Below are positions 25,540 through 33,882 of a stretch of DNA of 64,000 nt, one piece after another. Each line of letters begins with the position of its first letter. Positions within the stretch are counted from its first letter, which is position 1. Location: contig NZ_DAGX01000005.1 of NCBI RefSeq assembly GCF_002498315.1, positions 420,042 to 484,041 of the forward strand, read 5' to 3'. The notes under the pieces were generated by a model. That model did not search any database and was not told where the DNA came from. It was given only the letters and a program-made list of their open reading frames with translations. This stretch comes from Methanofollis sp. UBA420 (GTDB lineage Archaea; Halobacteriota; Methanomicrobia; Methanomicrobiales; Methanofollaceae). The position numbers were made by a program, and so were the translations under genes.

Positions 25540-26088
25540 ATGGTGCGGGCTTTTGTCGCGATCGAACTCTCTGACGAGGTCAGGGAGAGCCTGCGCGCGG
25601 CGCAGGACCGGCTCCGCATGAGCACGGCCAGGCTGAGCCTGGTGGACCCGGCGCTGGCGCACATCACGCTCAAGTTCCTCGGCGAGGTGGAACAGGAGAA
25701 GGTCGGGGCCGTGGAGGACGCCCTGCGCGGCGTGCGGGGGAGGCCGTACGCCCTGACGGTCGGCGGCGTCGGCGGGAACAACCCCAGGCGGCCGCGGGTC
25801 GTCTGGTGCGCGGCGGATGACGGCGGAGAGACCGCACGTCTGGCCGACATGGTCGAAAAGGCCCTCGGTCCTCTCGGTTTCCCACGGGAGAAGCGGGCCT
25901 TCACGCCCCATGTCACCCTGGCGCGGGTGAAGGAGTTCGATCCGTCCCTGATCGAGGCAATTCAGGACCTTGCCGCGACCGGGATGGGCACCTGCACGAT
26001 CAACCGTATCGTCCTGAAAAAATCGACCCTGACGCCGAAAGGCCCGGTCTACGAGACTCTGCTGGAGGTGCCTCTCGGTGAGGAATAA
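25540..26088 (+). CDS. thpR: RNA 2',3'-cyclic phosphodiesterase (LigT/ThpR family)
   Basis: 182 residues. The two HxTx motifs of the 2H phosphoesterase fold are HITLKFLG (about residue 48) and HVTLARV (about residue 128). MVRAFVAIEL at the N-terminus is typical. The enzyme opens 2',3'-cyclic phosphates at RNA ends. Start at 25540 behind GGAGAT; the longer frame from 25519 lacks a ribosome site. It overlaps the CCA-adding enzyme gene by 11 bases, a pairing that places two RNA 3'-end enzymes in one transcript. Confidence 0.93.
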   Translation: MVRAFVAIELSDEVRESLRAAQDRLRMSTARLSLVDPALAHITLKFLGEVEQEKVGAVEDALRGVRGRPYALTVGGVGGNNPRRPRVVWCAADDGGETARLADMVEKALGPLGFPREKRAFTPHVTLARVKEFDPSLIEAIQDLAATGMGTCTINRIVLKKSTLTPKGPVYETLLEVPLGEE

Positions 26089-27445
26089 GGTCGAGGAGAG
26101 TGTGCTCGCCCGGATCAGGCCGATGCCGGGAGAGGAAGATGAGATCCTCGGCGTCGCTGAGGAGATCATCGATGCGATCAACAGGTCGGGAAGGGCCGAG
26201 GCGATGCTCGTCGGTTCGGTGGCGCGGGGCACCTGGGTGCGGGGCGATCGCGACCTCGACATCTTCATGCTCCATGACCCGGCACTGCCCCGCGAGTACC
26301 TGGAGAAGGAGGGGCTCACCCTTGCACGGGACGTCGCAAAAAAGTTCGGGGAGAGCTGGCGGGAGAAATATGCCGAGCACCCGTACATCAACGCCACGAT
26401 CCGGGGTCTCGACGTCGATCTGGTTCCCTGCTACAAGGTGGCGAGCGGGGCCGAGATCAGGAGCGCGGTGGACAGGACACCCTTCCACACCCGGTATATC
26501 AGGGAGAGGATCAGGCCGTTTGCCGACGATGTCCTCCTGCTGAAACAGTTCGCGAAGGCCGGCGGGGTCTATGGCTCCGACCAGATGACGGAGGGTTTCG
26601 CGGGCTATCTCTGCGAACTCCTGGTCCTGCACTATGGCGGCTTCACGCCTCTCGTGACGGCGGCGGCGCGGTGGAAGCCGGGCCTGTCCATCGATATCGA
26701 GCACCACGCGGTGCGCGAGTTCTCCGAGCCGATGATCGTCGTCGACCCGGTGGACCCGAAGAGGAATGTGGCGGCTTCCGTCTCGATCACCCAGATGTTC
26801 TCCTTTGTGGAGCTCTGCCGGGGGTACCTGGAGATGCCGTCGGAGACTTTCTTCTTCCCGCCCCGCCGCGAGGCGCTCGACAGGGAAGGTTTTGACGCAG
26901 AGCGTGCACGGCGGGGGACGAAACTGTACGCGGTCTCGTTCGCGACGCCGCCCTTCATCCCGGACGTCGTCGTCCCGCAACTCCGCCGGAGTCTGGACGG
27001 CATCCGCGCCCTCCTCGAACGCTCGGGCTTTGTGGTGAACCGGGCCGAGGAGGCGATGGGGGAGGAGAGATGTATCCTCGTCTTCGAACTTTTCTGCGAC
27101 GATATGCCGGGGATCGTGCGGCACTTCGGCCCGCCTGTCTGGAGCCGGGAGAATGCGGCGAAGTTCGCCGCGAAGTGGCGTGAAGAGGAGCGGTTCGCCG
27201 GGCCGTACATCGAGGACGGACGCTATGTCGTCGAGATCGCCCGGAAGTACACGCGGGCCGCCGACCTCCTCCGGTCGCCAGAGGTGCTCGGCGTCGGCCT
27301 GGGCAAGCACGTCAAGAAGGCGATGGACAACGAGTGGCAGGTGCTCGAAGGGACGGCGTGCTGGGACGAGGAGTTCGCCGCCTTCCTCACCGCGTTCCTC
27401 CGGAAGGAGACGGCCCTGACCGGGGTCCTCAGGGAGATCTCCTGA
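26078..27445 (+). CDS. cca: tRNA CCA-adding enzyme (archaeal class I)
   Basis: 455 residues, normal length for class I. The nucleotidyltransferase signature is GSVARGTWVRGDRDLDIFM (Gly46-Ser47; metal-binding Asp59 and Asp61), with the third carboxylate in the strand VDLVPCYKV. The family-specific region RPFADDVLLLKQFAKAGGVYGSD and the closing VYGS/GFAGYLCELLV follow, then the C-terminal tail and body domains. The GTG start at 26078 lies within the thpR 3' end. It builds or repairs the CCA end of tRNAs without a template. A run of seven T at about 27483-27489 is the likely terminator. Confidence 0.95.
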   Translation: MRNKVEESVLARIRPMPGEEDEILGVAEEIIDAINRSGRAEAMLVGSVARGTWVRGDRDLDIFMLHDPALPREYLEKEGLTLARDVAKKFGESWREKYAEHPYINATIRGLDVDLVPCYKVASGAEIRSAVDRTPFHTRYIRERIRPFADDVLLLKQFAKAGGVYGSDQMTEGFAGYLCELLVLHYGGFTPLVTAAARWKPGLSIDIEHHAVREFSEPMIVVDPVDPKRNVAASVSITQMFSFVELCRGYLEMPSETFFFPPRREALDREGFDAERARRGTKLYAVSFATPPFIPDVVVPQLRRSLDGIRALLERSGFVVNRAEEAMGEERCILVFELFCDDMPGIVRHFGPPVWSRENAAKFAAKWREEERFAGPYIEDGRYVVEIARKYTRAADLLRSPEVLGVGLGKHVKKAMDNEWQVLEGTACWDEEFAAFLTAFLRKETALTGVLREIS

Positions 27446-27529
27446 GAAGGGTCCGGGCGATGGTTCTCAGGTGAAAATTTCTCTTTTTTTCCGGTGAAAG
27501 GGGCGGGACAATGTCCCCCCTGACAGAGC

Positions 27530-28945
27530 TCACAGGGCATGCCTGTCATCATCTCTGACGATCGCAGAGAGTACCAGCGAGAGTACCGAGAGGATAAGCC
27601 CGATAGAAATCGTGACGTGGAACCCGGCAAGGAAGGTTGCGGAGTCAAGGTCGGTGAATGACACCAGACCGTCGGAGGCCGTTATGAAGGTGAAGATCGT
27701 TGCATACAGGGCTGTTCCGAGTACACCGCCGAGGTAGACGGTGGTGATCATGAGCGAGGATCCGGTCCCCTCCTCGCCTTCAGGGGCGCATTCAATAATC
27801 TTGCTCGATGCAGGCCCGCCGGCAATCCCGAAGGCTGCGCCCATCAGTACAAGGGCGAAAAGCAGAGGGACAACTCCTGCTTCAGGGACATATGTGGCGA
27901 AGATGCAGTTGAAAACGATGATCACCAGGCACGCGGCGACAACAAAACCCCTGCGGCCGTACCTGTCAGACAATCTGCCGAACGTGATGCCGAGGAGGGC
28001 TGTGATCGCCGGGGGAATTAAGAGGTACATGCCGCTCGTTGCCATGGAAAACTCCATTTCCGCGGTGAGGTAGAAGGGCAGGAGGTACAGCACTCCCATA
28101 TATACGACGTTGATGAGCAGAAATGCGGTCAGGACGGAAGTGAACTGCCATGTGCCGAAGACGCGGATGTTGATGAGGGGCGTTGGTGTCTTCAGTTCCC
28201 TGATAATGAAGAGCGATGCAAACAGGACGCAGAGTGTTGCGCAGACGAGGATCAGCGGGTCGGTTATGCCGAGGGCCGCGACTTCCTCAAGCACGAAGAT
28301 GCCGGAGACCACTGCGCCAAAGAGCGTGGCAACTCCGGCAAAGTCGAACGGCGTTTTATCCTCTATCGGGTGATCTGTGGGGATGACCCTGGAGGCGAAG
28401 AGGATGCCGATGATCCCTATCGGGATGTTGATCAGGAAGATCCAGTGCCAGGAGAGATAGTGGGTGAGAATTCCTCCGATGGCAGGGCCTGCGGCAAAAC
28501 CGATCGAATTCGCGGCAGTGAGGACGCCAAGAGCGATGCCAAGCATCCGCGGCGGAAGATATCTGACACAGAGGAGCGGCGCAACGGCGGCGATCATGGC
28601 GGCACCGATCCCCTGGACGATCCGTGAGGCAAGGAGGATGGGGAGGGCGGGGGAGAGACCGCAGGCGGCCGATGCGAGGGTGAATATGATGAACCCGCTG
28701 ATGAAGATCATTTTCATGAGGCCGCGGTCTGCGATCTTCCCGAAGACGAGGAGGAAACCTGCCATCATGAGCAGATAGGTGATGATAACCCAGGCAATTG
28801 TCCCGATGTCTGTGTCGAAGTCTGCAGCAATTGTCGGGAGAGCGACGTTCACGATCGAGCCGTCGAGTCCGTCCATAATTGTGCCGAGAGCGACCGCCCC
28901 GAGGAGGAGTTTCTGGTGGAGGGGAACGGTGATTACAGATGTCAT
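27530..28945 (-). CDS. MFS drug-efflux-type transporter (DHA2/EmrB-QacA family)
   Basis: 471 residues with about 14 hydrophobic helices. The family motif at the first helix, TIMDGLDGSIVNVALPTIA, the motif A loop KIADRGLMKMIF, and the motif C GFAAGPAIGGIL are present, as is LSDRYGRRG in the second half. It exports hydrophobic compounds by proton antiport; the substrate is unknown. Start at 28945 is chosen because a minus-strand TATATAT element sits about 30 bases upstream, consistent with a leaderless mRNA; ATG 28975 is an alternative. By eye, codon third positions are less GC-rich than in neighbouring genes, which hints at acquisition from elsewhere. Confidence 0.88.
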   Translation of the reverse strand: MTSVITVPLHQKLLLGAVALGTIMDGLDGSIVNVALPTIAADFDTDIGTIAWVIITYLLMMAGFLLVFGKIADRGLMKMIFISGFIIFTLASAACGLSPALPILLASRIVQGIGAAMIAAVAPLLCVRYLPPRMLGIALGVLTAANSIGFAAGPAIGGILTHYLSWHWIFLINIPIGIIGILFASRVIPTDHPIEDKTPFDFAGVATLFGAVVSGIFVLEEVAALGITDPLILVCATLCVLFASLFIIRELKTPTPLINIRVFGTWQFTSVLTAFLLINVVYMGVLYLLPFYLTAEMEFSMATSGMYLLIPPAITALLGITFGRLSDRYGRRGFVVAACLVIIVFNCIFATYVPEAGVVPLLFALVLMGAAFGIAGGPASSKIIECAPEGEEGTGSSLMITTVYLGGVLGTALYATIFTFITASDGLVSFTDLDSATFLAGFHVTISIGLILSVLSLVLSAIVRDDDRHAL

Positions 28946-29173
28946 TACAGTATAGCGTGACGTGGAGAATTTCATATATACTTGGATAAAATCGACATTT
29001 ACCCACACAGAACAGGATTTATCTCCCCGCGTACACTCTGCCGCGCCGGGGAGCGCGGGGTCGGCCAGGTGCCTGAGACGAGGCCCCGGGGAGGACTCCG
29101 TGCAGTCTGTCAACACCTCAAGCAGACCCATGACATGTCTTCAGGGGAAAGAGCACAGGTCAGGTGCCTTCCC

Positions 29174-29872
29174 CTATCTCGATACCACGCCGTCGAGGAA
29201 GTTGCCGAGGATCTCTCGGGAGAGATGGTCCATCTCCTCCTCCCATCCTCGTGCATAGGCGACGACGGCACCGGCAGAAAAACCCGCCCTCTGGAGGTCG
29301 GCGCCGTACTCGTCGGCCATCTTTTCGAAGGTTCCGACAGTCATCTCCGGGTGGAACTGGAGGCCGTAGGCGTTCCTGAACCTGAAGGCCTGATTCCTGC
29401 AGGACGCCGAAGTGGCGAGGAGGGTCCCGCCGCGGGGAACAGCGAAGGTGTCGCGGTGCCACTCGAGGGTGGGGAAGGACCGCGGCACGCCTGCAAAGAG
29501 AGAGTCCTGCCGGCCCTCCCGCGTGAGGGAGAGGGTGTGCACCCCAAACTCGGGGAGAGGTGCACGGGTCACCGGGGCGCCGAGAGCCTTGGCAAGGATC
29601 TGACCGCCGAGACAGAAACCGAGATACTGACCGCCCGCACGGACGTGCTCCCTGACCGCACGGTCGAGGTCGGCCAGATAGGGGTGGGTCTCCTCCTCGT
29701 AGACGTTCATCGGCCCGCCGAGGACGATCATGATATCTGCACGGCGGGGGACGGCGGCGCCTTCGTCCATCCGGACGATGGCTCCGTCAAGACCGTACTC
29801 TTCGAGGAGGGAAAGGAGGAGAGGGCCCGGGCCCTCGCCGCCGATGTGCTGGATAATAACTGCGTCTGTCAC
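29174..29872 (-). CDS. Class I glutamine amidotransferase-like protein
   Basis: 232 residues. The nucleophile elbow GFCLGGQILAKALG places the catalytic Cys at residue 87; the HPEM segment (LQFHPEMTVGTFEKM) supplies His and Glu. The early VLGGPMNVYEEETHPYL gives the oxyanion-side Gly pair. This is the stand-alone GMP-synthase-like amidotransferase subgroup, often implicated in gamma-glutamyl transfer or hydrolysis; the acceptor is unknown and there is no synthetase domain attached. It lies downstream of glnK on the same strand with an 86-base gap containing the glnK terminator, so it is probably separate from the ammonium operon. Confidence 0.85.
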   Translation of the reverse strand: MTDAVIIQHIGGEGPGPLLLSLLEEYGLDGAIVRMDEGAAVPRRADIMIVLGGPMNVYEEETHPYLADLDRAVREHVRAGGQYLGFCLGGQILAKALGAPVTRAPLPEFGVHTLSLTREGRQDSLFAGVPRSFPTLEWHRDTFAVPRGGTLLATSASCRNQAFRFRNAYGLQFHPEMTVGTFEKMADEYGADLQRAGFSAGAVVAYARGWEEEMDHLSREILGNFLDGVVSR

Positions 29873-29950
29873 GTGGAAAACCTCGATAATCGCACGACCC
29901 CGGAAAGGGGAGGCGGCACGATCCGCCCTACCTCCATACCCCCCGGCGTT

Positions 29951-29983
29951 AAAAGAGGTTATCGGAGGGCTGCTTCGCCCTCC
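29951..29983 (-). terminator. Terminator hairpin after glnK
   Basis: GGAGGGC (29964-29970) and GCCCTCC (29977-29983) form a perfect 7-bp stem with a 6-base loop. On the minus strand it is followed by a CCTCTTTTAAC tract. The stem overlaps the last codons and stop of glnK, so the transcript would end right at the gene's 3' end. Confidence 0.6.
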
Positions 29984-30300
29984 TCTCCGGTCCGAACCCT
30001 GATCACGCGTTCGACCGGTATGACGAAGATCTTGCCGTCGCCGATCTGGCCAGTCTTTGCGGCCCCCACGATCACGGCGACGACCTCGTCCACCTTCTCG
30101 TCAGGGACGACCATCTCGATCCTGGTCTTCGGGAAGAAGTCGACGACATACTCGGCGCCGCGCCACTGCTGCCTGACGCCCTTCTGTTCGCCCCGCCCCT
30201 TCACCTCGGAGACGGTCATGGATACCATCCCGATGGCTTCGAGGGCGGACTTGACGTCCTCGAACTTTGTCGGCCTGATGACCGCTTCGATCTTTTTCAT
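29959..30300 (-). CDS. glnK: Nitrogen regulatory protein P-II (GlnK type)
   Basis: 113 residues. MKKIEAVIRPTKFEDVKSAL opens the ferredoxin-like fold; the T-loop GVRQQWRGAEYVVDFFPKT contains Tyr51, the residue uridylylated in bacteria. The C-terminal IGDGKIFVIPVERVIRVRTGEEGE signature is intact. It binds ATP/ADP and 2-oxoglutarate and closes the Amt channel when nitrogen is plentiful. Its start overlaps the amt stop (ATGA), the usual amt-glnK coupling. Control is expected from the operator upstream of amt. Confidence 0.97.
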   Translation of the reverse strand: MKKIEAVIRPTKFEDVKSALEAIGMVSMTVSEVKGRGEQKGVRQQWRGAEYVVDFFPKTRIEMVVPDEKVDEVVAVIVGAAKTGQIGDGKIFVIPVERVIRVRTGEEGEAALR

Positions 30301-31658
30301 CGCTCCACCTCTGTCGCAGGCTCTGTGGCCACGAAGTTCGGGTACGCCGACATCCCGTGCTCACCGATGTCAAGACCCTGGAGTTCCTCGGCTGCCGAGA
30401 CCCGTATGCCCACGGTCGCCTTCAGGAGGCCGAAGAGGATAAGACCTGTGCCGAAGGCCCAGACGAAGCTGACTGCAACCGAGAGCGCCTGCACGGCAAA
30501 GAACCCCACATTGCCGTACAGGAGGCCGGTCACGCCGCCATAGGTGCCGTCGGCGAAGAGGCCGAGGGCCAGGAGGCCCCAGGCGCCGTTGAAGCCGTGG
30601 ACCGCGATCGCACCGACCGGGTCGTCGACATGGAGAACCCAGTCCAGGAACCAGACGCCGGCAACCACCAGGAGACCGGCGACGATGCCGATCAGCACCG
30701 AGAGCTGCGGGCTCACCCAGGCACACCCGGCGGTGATGGCGACAAGGCCGCCGATCGCCGCGTTGCCCGACATCGAGACATCGGGTTTGCCGTGCCAGGC
30801 CCAGGTGGCAAGCATGGCGGTGACGAGAGACGCTGCCGCAGCCAGTGTGGTGTTTGCCGCAATGACCGAGATCCTGAGGCTGTCCGCAGCGAGTGTCGAA
30901 CCGCAGTTGAAGCCGTACCACCCGAACCAGAGCACGAATACACCCAGGATGCCCAGGGTCACCGAGTGGCCGGGGATCGCACGGGGCGTGCCGTCCTTTG
31001 CATACTTCCCGATGCGGGGGCCGAGCAGGAGTGCACCGGCCAGGGCGAGCCAGCCGCCGAGGGCGTGGACCACGCCCGAACCCGCGAAGTCGAGGGCGCC
31101 AAGCCCCGCAAGCCAGCCGCCACCCCAGATCCAGTGACCGTAGACCGGGTAGATCACGGCCGTGATCACGGCGCTGGCGATGACGTAGGTCGAGAACTTG
31201 CACCTTTCTGAGACGGAACCCGAGACGATCGTGGCGGCGGTCGCCGCAAAGACCATCTGGAAGAACCAGGACTCGATGGTGGTGACATCATAGGCGTCGC
31301 CGAGCAGGAAGAATCCCGACCAGCCGAAGAGCCAGTTCATGCCCTCCATCGTGCCGTACATGACGGCAAAACCGACAGCCCAGTAGGCGAGGGCGCCGAC
31401 GGAGAAGTCCATCAGGTTCTTCATCATGATGTTCGCCGCGTTCTTCGCCCTGGTAAACCCGGTCTCGACCATGGAGAACCCTGCCTGCATGAACATGACC
31501 ATGAACCCGCAGACGAGGACCCAGATGAAGTCGAGGGCCGTTCCCGGATCCTCCTCAAGAGTCGCCGTCCCGTCGGGGTCTGCTGCCAGGGCAGGGACCG
31601 CACAGAGTCCCAGACAGGCGACGACCAGAAGCGCCAGAATGTTTTTTCCCACATACAT
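30297..31658 (-). CDS. amt: Ammonium transporter (Amt/MEP/Rh family)
   Basis: 453 residues: an N-terminal signal-like helix (ILALLVVACLGLCAVPALA) and 11 membrane helices. Family landmarks are FIWVLVCGFMVMFMQAGFSMVETGFTRAKN, DFAGSGVVHALGGWLALAGA (with the first pore His), and VDDPVGAIAVHGFNGAWGLLALG (with the second pore His). It conducts ammonium across the membrane and is gated by the GlnK made from the same transcript. Upstream is a TATA box with a GGAA-N6-TTCC palindrome overlapping the predicted start of transcription. Confidence 0.97.
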   Translation of the reverse strand: MYVGKNILALLVVACLGLCAVPALAADPDGTATLEEDPGTALDFIWVLVCGFMVMFMQAGFSMVETGFTRAKNAANIMMKNLMDFSVGALAYWAVGFAVMYGTMEGMNWLFGWSGFFLLGDAYDVTTIESWFFQMVFAATAATIVSGSVSERCKFSTYVIASAVITAVIYPVYGHWIWGGGWLAGLGALDFAGSGVVHALGGWLALAGALLLGPRIGKYAKDGTPRAIPGHSVTLGILGVFVLWFGWYGFNCGSTLAADSLRISVIAANTTLAAAASLVTAMLATWAWHGKPDVSMSGNAAIGGLVAITAGCAWVSPQLSVLIGIVAGLLVVAGVWFLDWVLHVDDPVGAIAVHGFNGAWGLLALGLFADGTYGGVTGLLYGNVGFFAVQALSVAVSFVWAFGTGLILFGLLKATVGIRVSAAEELQGLDIGEHGMSAYPNFVATEPATEVER

Positions 31659-31689
31659 GGTTTTTCACTGCTCCCATACTCGAGGAGAT

Positions 31690-31720
31690 GGAACAATGTT
31701 TCCACCACACAATTATAAAC
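31690..31720 (-). promoter_or_regulatory. amt promoter with NrpR-type operator (GGAA-N6-TTCC)
   Basis: On the minus strand the TATA-like TTTATAAT (31719-31712) is followed 12 bases later by an exact palindrome GGAA-N6-TTCC at 31703-31690. Transcription would start about 25 bases after the TATA box, that is, inside the palindrome. GGAA-N6-TTCC is the operator bound by the nitrogen repressor NrpR in Methanococcus (established). The same box in the same position relative to TATA precedes glnA. Repression by NrpR under nitrogen excess is inferred. Confidence 0.75.
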
Positions 31721-31736
31721 TTAACCCAAGGGCGCG

Positions 31737-32009
31737 AGGGACAGCGCCCCGGAACCGCGACCGAAGGGCATGACAGGAGGGAAAATCACGAAAAGAAAAG
31801 AGATGCAGGAGAATGTAGCGCCTATAAGGGATTTATTCTCGCAGAAGGCCGACATAGGAGATAATTTTTGACATCGGACCACCCTAATCGGATATAATCG
31901 CGATGCGCCCGATAGGAGGGGTTCGATGCGATGGGGCCGCCTCGCCCATGCCGGTTCTCCATGGGCGAACCCGCGATCATCACCCTCACGCGGTGGAGGG
32001 CCTGAAGAC
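31737..32009. other. Intergenic stretch without recognised gene
   Basis: Between the amt promoter and the small membrane-protein gene. It contains an A/T-rich run (about 31785-31880), a TATA-like GGATATAATCGCG on the plus strand near 31892-31904 with no convincing gene behind it, and an imperfect inverted repeat GGTTC...GAACC around 31950-31970, downstream of the minus-strand gene's stop. Open frames here (for example 31822-32109 minus) have unlikely composition and overlap the real gene. Confidence 0.5.
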
Positions 32010-32276
32010 CTACCGGGCGATTTTCTCCAGGGCGCTCTCGATCCTCTCGACCCTCTGTTCGGTCTCCTCCAGCGCCTTTGCGATGCGTTCGAGGTACTTT
32101 TTCAACCACCCGAGGACGACCAGCATCACCACCAGTGCCGCAAGATAGTGGAACAACAAGGGGACTGACCAGATATTGATAGAGAGAAGGCCGCCGACGA
32201 GCAGGGCCATAAAGTACGCCCCGCAGAAGAGCATCGCCGTCCCGACGACCAGTGTTGCAACCTGACGATATTCCAT
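32010..32276 (-). CDS. Small two-helix membrane protein with coiled-coil tail
   Basis: 88 residues, no family recognised. Two hydrophobic helices (VATLVVGTAMLFCGAYFMALLVGG and LLFHYLAALVVMLVVLGWL) are followed by a charged heptad-type helix LKKYLERIAKALEETEQRVERIESALEKI that should form a coiled coil in the cytoplasm. The architecture suggests an oligomeric membrane adaptor, but no partner is evident in its surroundings. Good coding bias and a clean ATG support it as real. Confidence 0.65.
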   Translation of the reverse strand: MEYRQVATLVVGTAMLFCGAYFMALLVGGLLSINIWSVPLLFHYLAALVVMLVVLGWLKKYLERIAKALEETEQRVERIESALEKIAR

Positions 32277-32399
32277 GGACTCACCTGATGCCTCCGGGAC
32301 CGGGGTGCATTCACAGAGGCTCTCTCACCTGAATGGGGACGGGCACATCATAATCGTTTCGTGGAGGGATGGAGAATCCCCCATGACCGGAGTGATCTC

Positions 32400-32770
32400 T
32401 CCTCCCTGATCTCATGGAGCGATAGTGCGAACCCACCGCCTTCCCCATACTGTCTGCCGGGGGCCACTCGAAGACTTCGCCTTATCATGCTCCCTTCGAT
32501 CGTACCTCGAAAGCCTTCGGCTTTCTCACGCTCGTTCCCCGCTCAGGATTGAGTCAGGGAAGAGCAAAGAAGGGATCCAGAAGAGGGGATTGCCATCCCC
32601 CCTCTATCCCAATGTGGGGGGTGCGAGCGTCAGCGAGCATGAGAAATACGGGAAAATCGAAGATTTTCCTGTTCTGGCAAATCTTTGATTTGCCGTTGAC
32701 CGTAGGTTTTCGAGACCGGGGGGTGAAACCCCCCGGCACAGGCACGCCAGAACGAAATTCTCCATTACGT
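32400..32770. repeat. Intergenic repeat array C (inverted orientation)
   Basis: The gap 32277-32851 holds no gene. It carries the repeat family largely in reverse: CACCGCCTTCCCC (32434-32446), hairpin GAAAGCC-TTC-GGCTTTC (32509-32525), a core unit 32542-32613 whose CCTCTATCCCAATG (32601-32614) is the exact reverse complement of 6423-6436, hairpins GAAAATC-GAA-GATTTTC (32652-32668) and GGCAAATC-TTT-GATTTGCC (32676-32694), and an 8-bp GC stem CCGGGGGG/CCCCCCGG (32716-32736). The last stem could terminate the glt transcript. The remainder of the gap shows nothing recognisable. Confidence 0.72.
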
Positions 32771-32851
32771 GATCGTTCTCCGGGAGGACGCCGCAGATCC
32801 CCCGGGGAAAAAATGTCCGGGACTGTGCAGCAAAAAAAGTGCGACCCCGCC

Positions 32852-33877
32852 CTACTCCTGCCGGCCCCGCGCCAACTTCCTCTTTGCCAGGGCCTCGACC
32901 TTTGCAAGGTCTGCCTCGCCGTCCACCACGAGAAGTCCCGAAGCGACCGCACCGGCGACAAAGCCCCGGCCGGCATCGGTCCTGACGAGCAGGGTCGAGT
33001 AGCCCTTCGGGCTCCCGACAGCCCCGGCCGAGATGTCGGCGTGGACCGCGGCAAAGTCGGTGCAGTGCCGGCACCCCTCGGGGATGCAGCCCTCCAGGTC
33101 GGCGAGGGGGATCGTCTCCGTGCCGCCGCCGAGACGGGTGACCTCCAGGTGCCCTTTCACGTCCAGGCGACCGACCTCCCAGGGCTCGATCCCGAGGTCG
33201 CCCCGGATCTTCCCCTCCATCAGTGCTGCGTAGTCGAAACTCTCCGTGCAGAAGAGGCCGACAAGCAGGCGGATCGCCCGGGCGTACGGCCCGTGGAGGT
33301 CGAAACCGCTCGTCCGGATCAGTGCGACGGCCTCGGCCGCACAGGGCACCGCCACCACCGCCACCCGGCGGTACTTCCGCACAACCACCGCCTCCTTCAG
33401 GGCGGCGAGGAGAGGCACCCACCAGTTGTACCTGCTCCCTGCCTGGGCGACGAGCGCCTCGCGGTCGGTGATCACCACCGACTGCGGCTTTCTTGTCCAG
33501 CGGTCCTCCGAGACCGTGACCACCGCGTCGACGAGGCCGGCCTCCAGGGCATGGACCAGGATCGCCGTCACCGCACCGCCGCTCTGCTTGCCCGGCACCG
33601 GGAAGGTCGCCCGCGCCGAGACCGCCGAGATATAGTCGCCCAGGGGTTTTGCCGGGTCGGCGCCGTCGCCGACGCGGGGACACGCCAGGTAGCAGGCACC
33701 GCACGGCACATCGTCGCACTCCATCTTGCAGTAACTCGACGACACAGGGTGGCCATGCGCATTCTCCGGGAATGAGAGTGCATCGGCCGGGCAGACCGCG
33801 ATGCAGGCACCGCAGCGTGCACAGCGGCCGGTCTCCCAGACCTCGGCTTCCAGGTCCTTGTAACTCTTTTCCGCCAT
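32852..33877 (-). CDS. F420 hydrogenase/dehydrogenase beta-subunit (FrhB)-like iron-sulfur flavoprotein, linked to glutamate synthase
   Basis: 341 residues. Two ferredoxin-type cluster motifs at the N-terminus: C19-x2-C22-x2-C25-x3-C29 and C50, C54, C59, C62, C66. The remainder matches the FrhB fold that binds FAD and coenzyme F420: SGGAVTAILVHALEAGLVDAVV, RYNWWVPLLAAL, VAVVAVPCAAEAVALIR, and EGCRHCTDFAAVHADISAGAVGSPKGYSTLLVRT. It is the last gene of the glt operon, 5 bases after the GXGXG subunit. Inference: it feeds electrons from reduced F420 into glutamate synthase in place of an NADPH-oxidising small subunit. Confidence 0.88.
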   Translation of the reverse strand: MAEKSYKDLEAEVWETGRCARCGACIAVCPADALSFPENAHGHPVSSSYCKMECDDVPCGACYLACPRVGDGADPAKPLGDYISAVSARATFPVPGKQSGGAVTAILVHALEAGLVDAVVTVSEDRWTRKPQSVVITDREALVAQAGSRYNWWVPLLAALKEAVVVRKYRRVAVVAVPCAAEAVALIRTSGFDLHGPYARAIRLLVGLFCTESFDYAALMEGKIRGDLGIEPWEVGRLDVKGHLEVTRLGGGTETIPLADLEGCIPEGCRHCTDFAAVHADISAGAVGSPKGYSTLLVRTDAGRGFVAGAVASGLLVVDGEADLAKVEALAKRKLARGRQE

Positions 33878-33882
33878 CTCTC

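Noticed and set aside
28976..29173. Possible structured RNA between the transporter and the amidotransferase genes
   Set aside because: GC-rich inverted segments around 29040-29100 do not form a tRNA cloverleaf or any riboswitch I recognise.
31822..32109. 95-codon minus-strand frame near the small membrane protein gene
   Set aside because: Overlaps the end of a better gene in another frame, no ribosome site, and composition typical of non-coding sequence.
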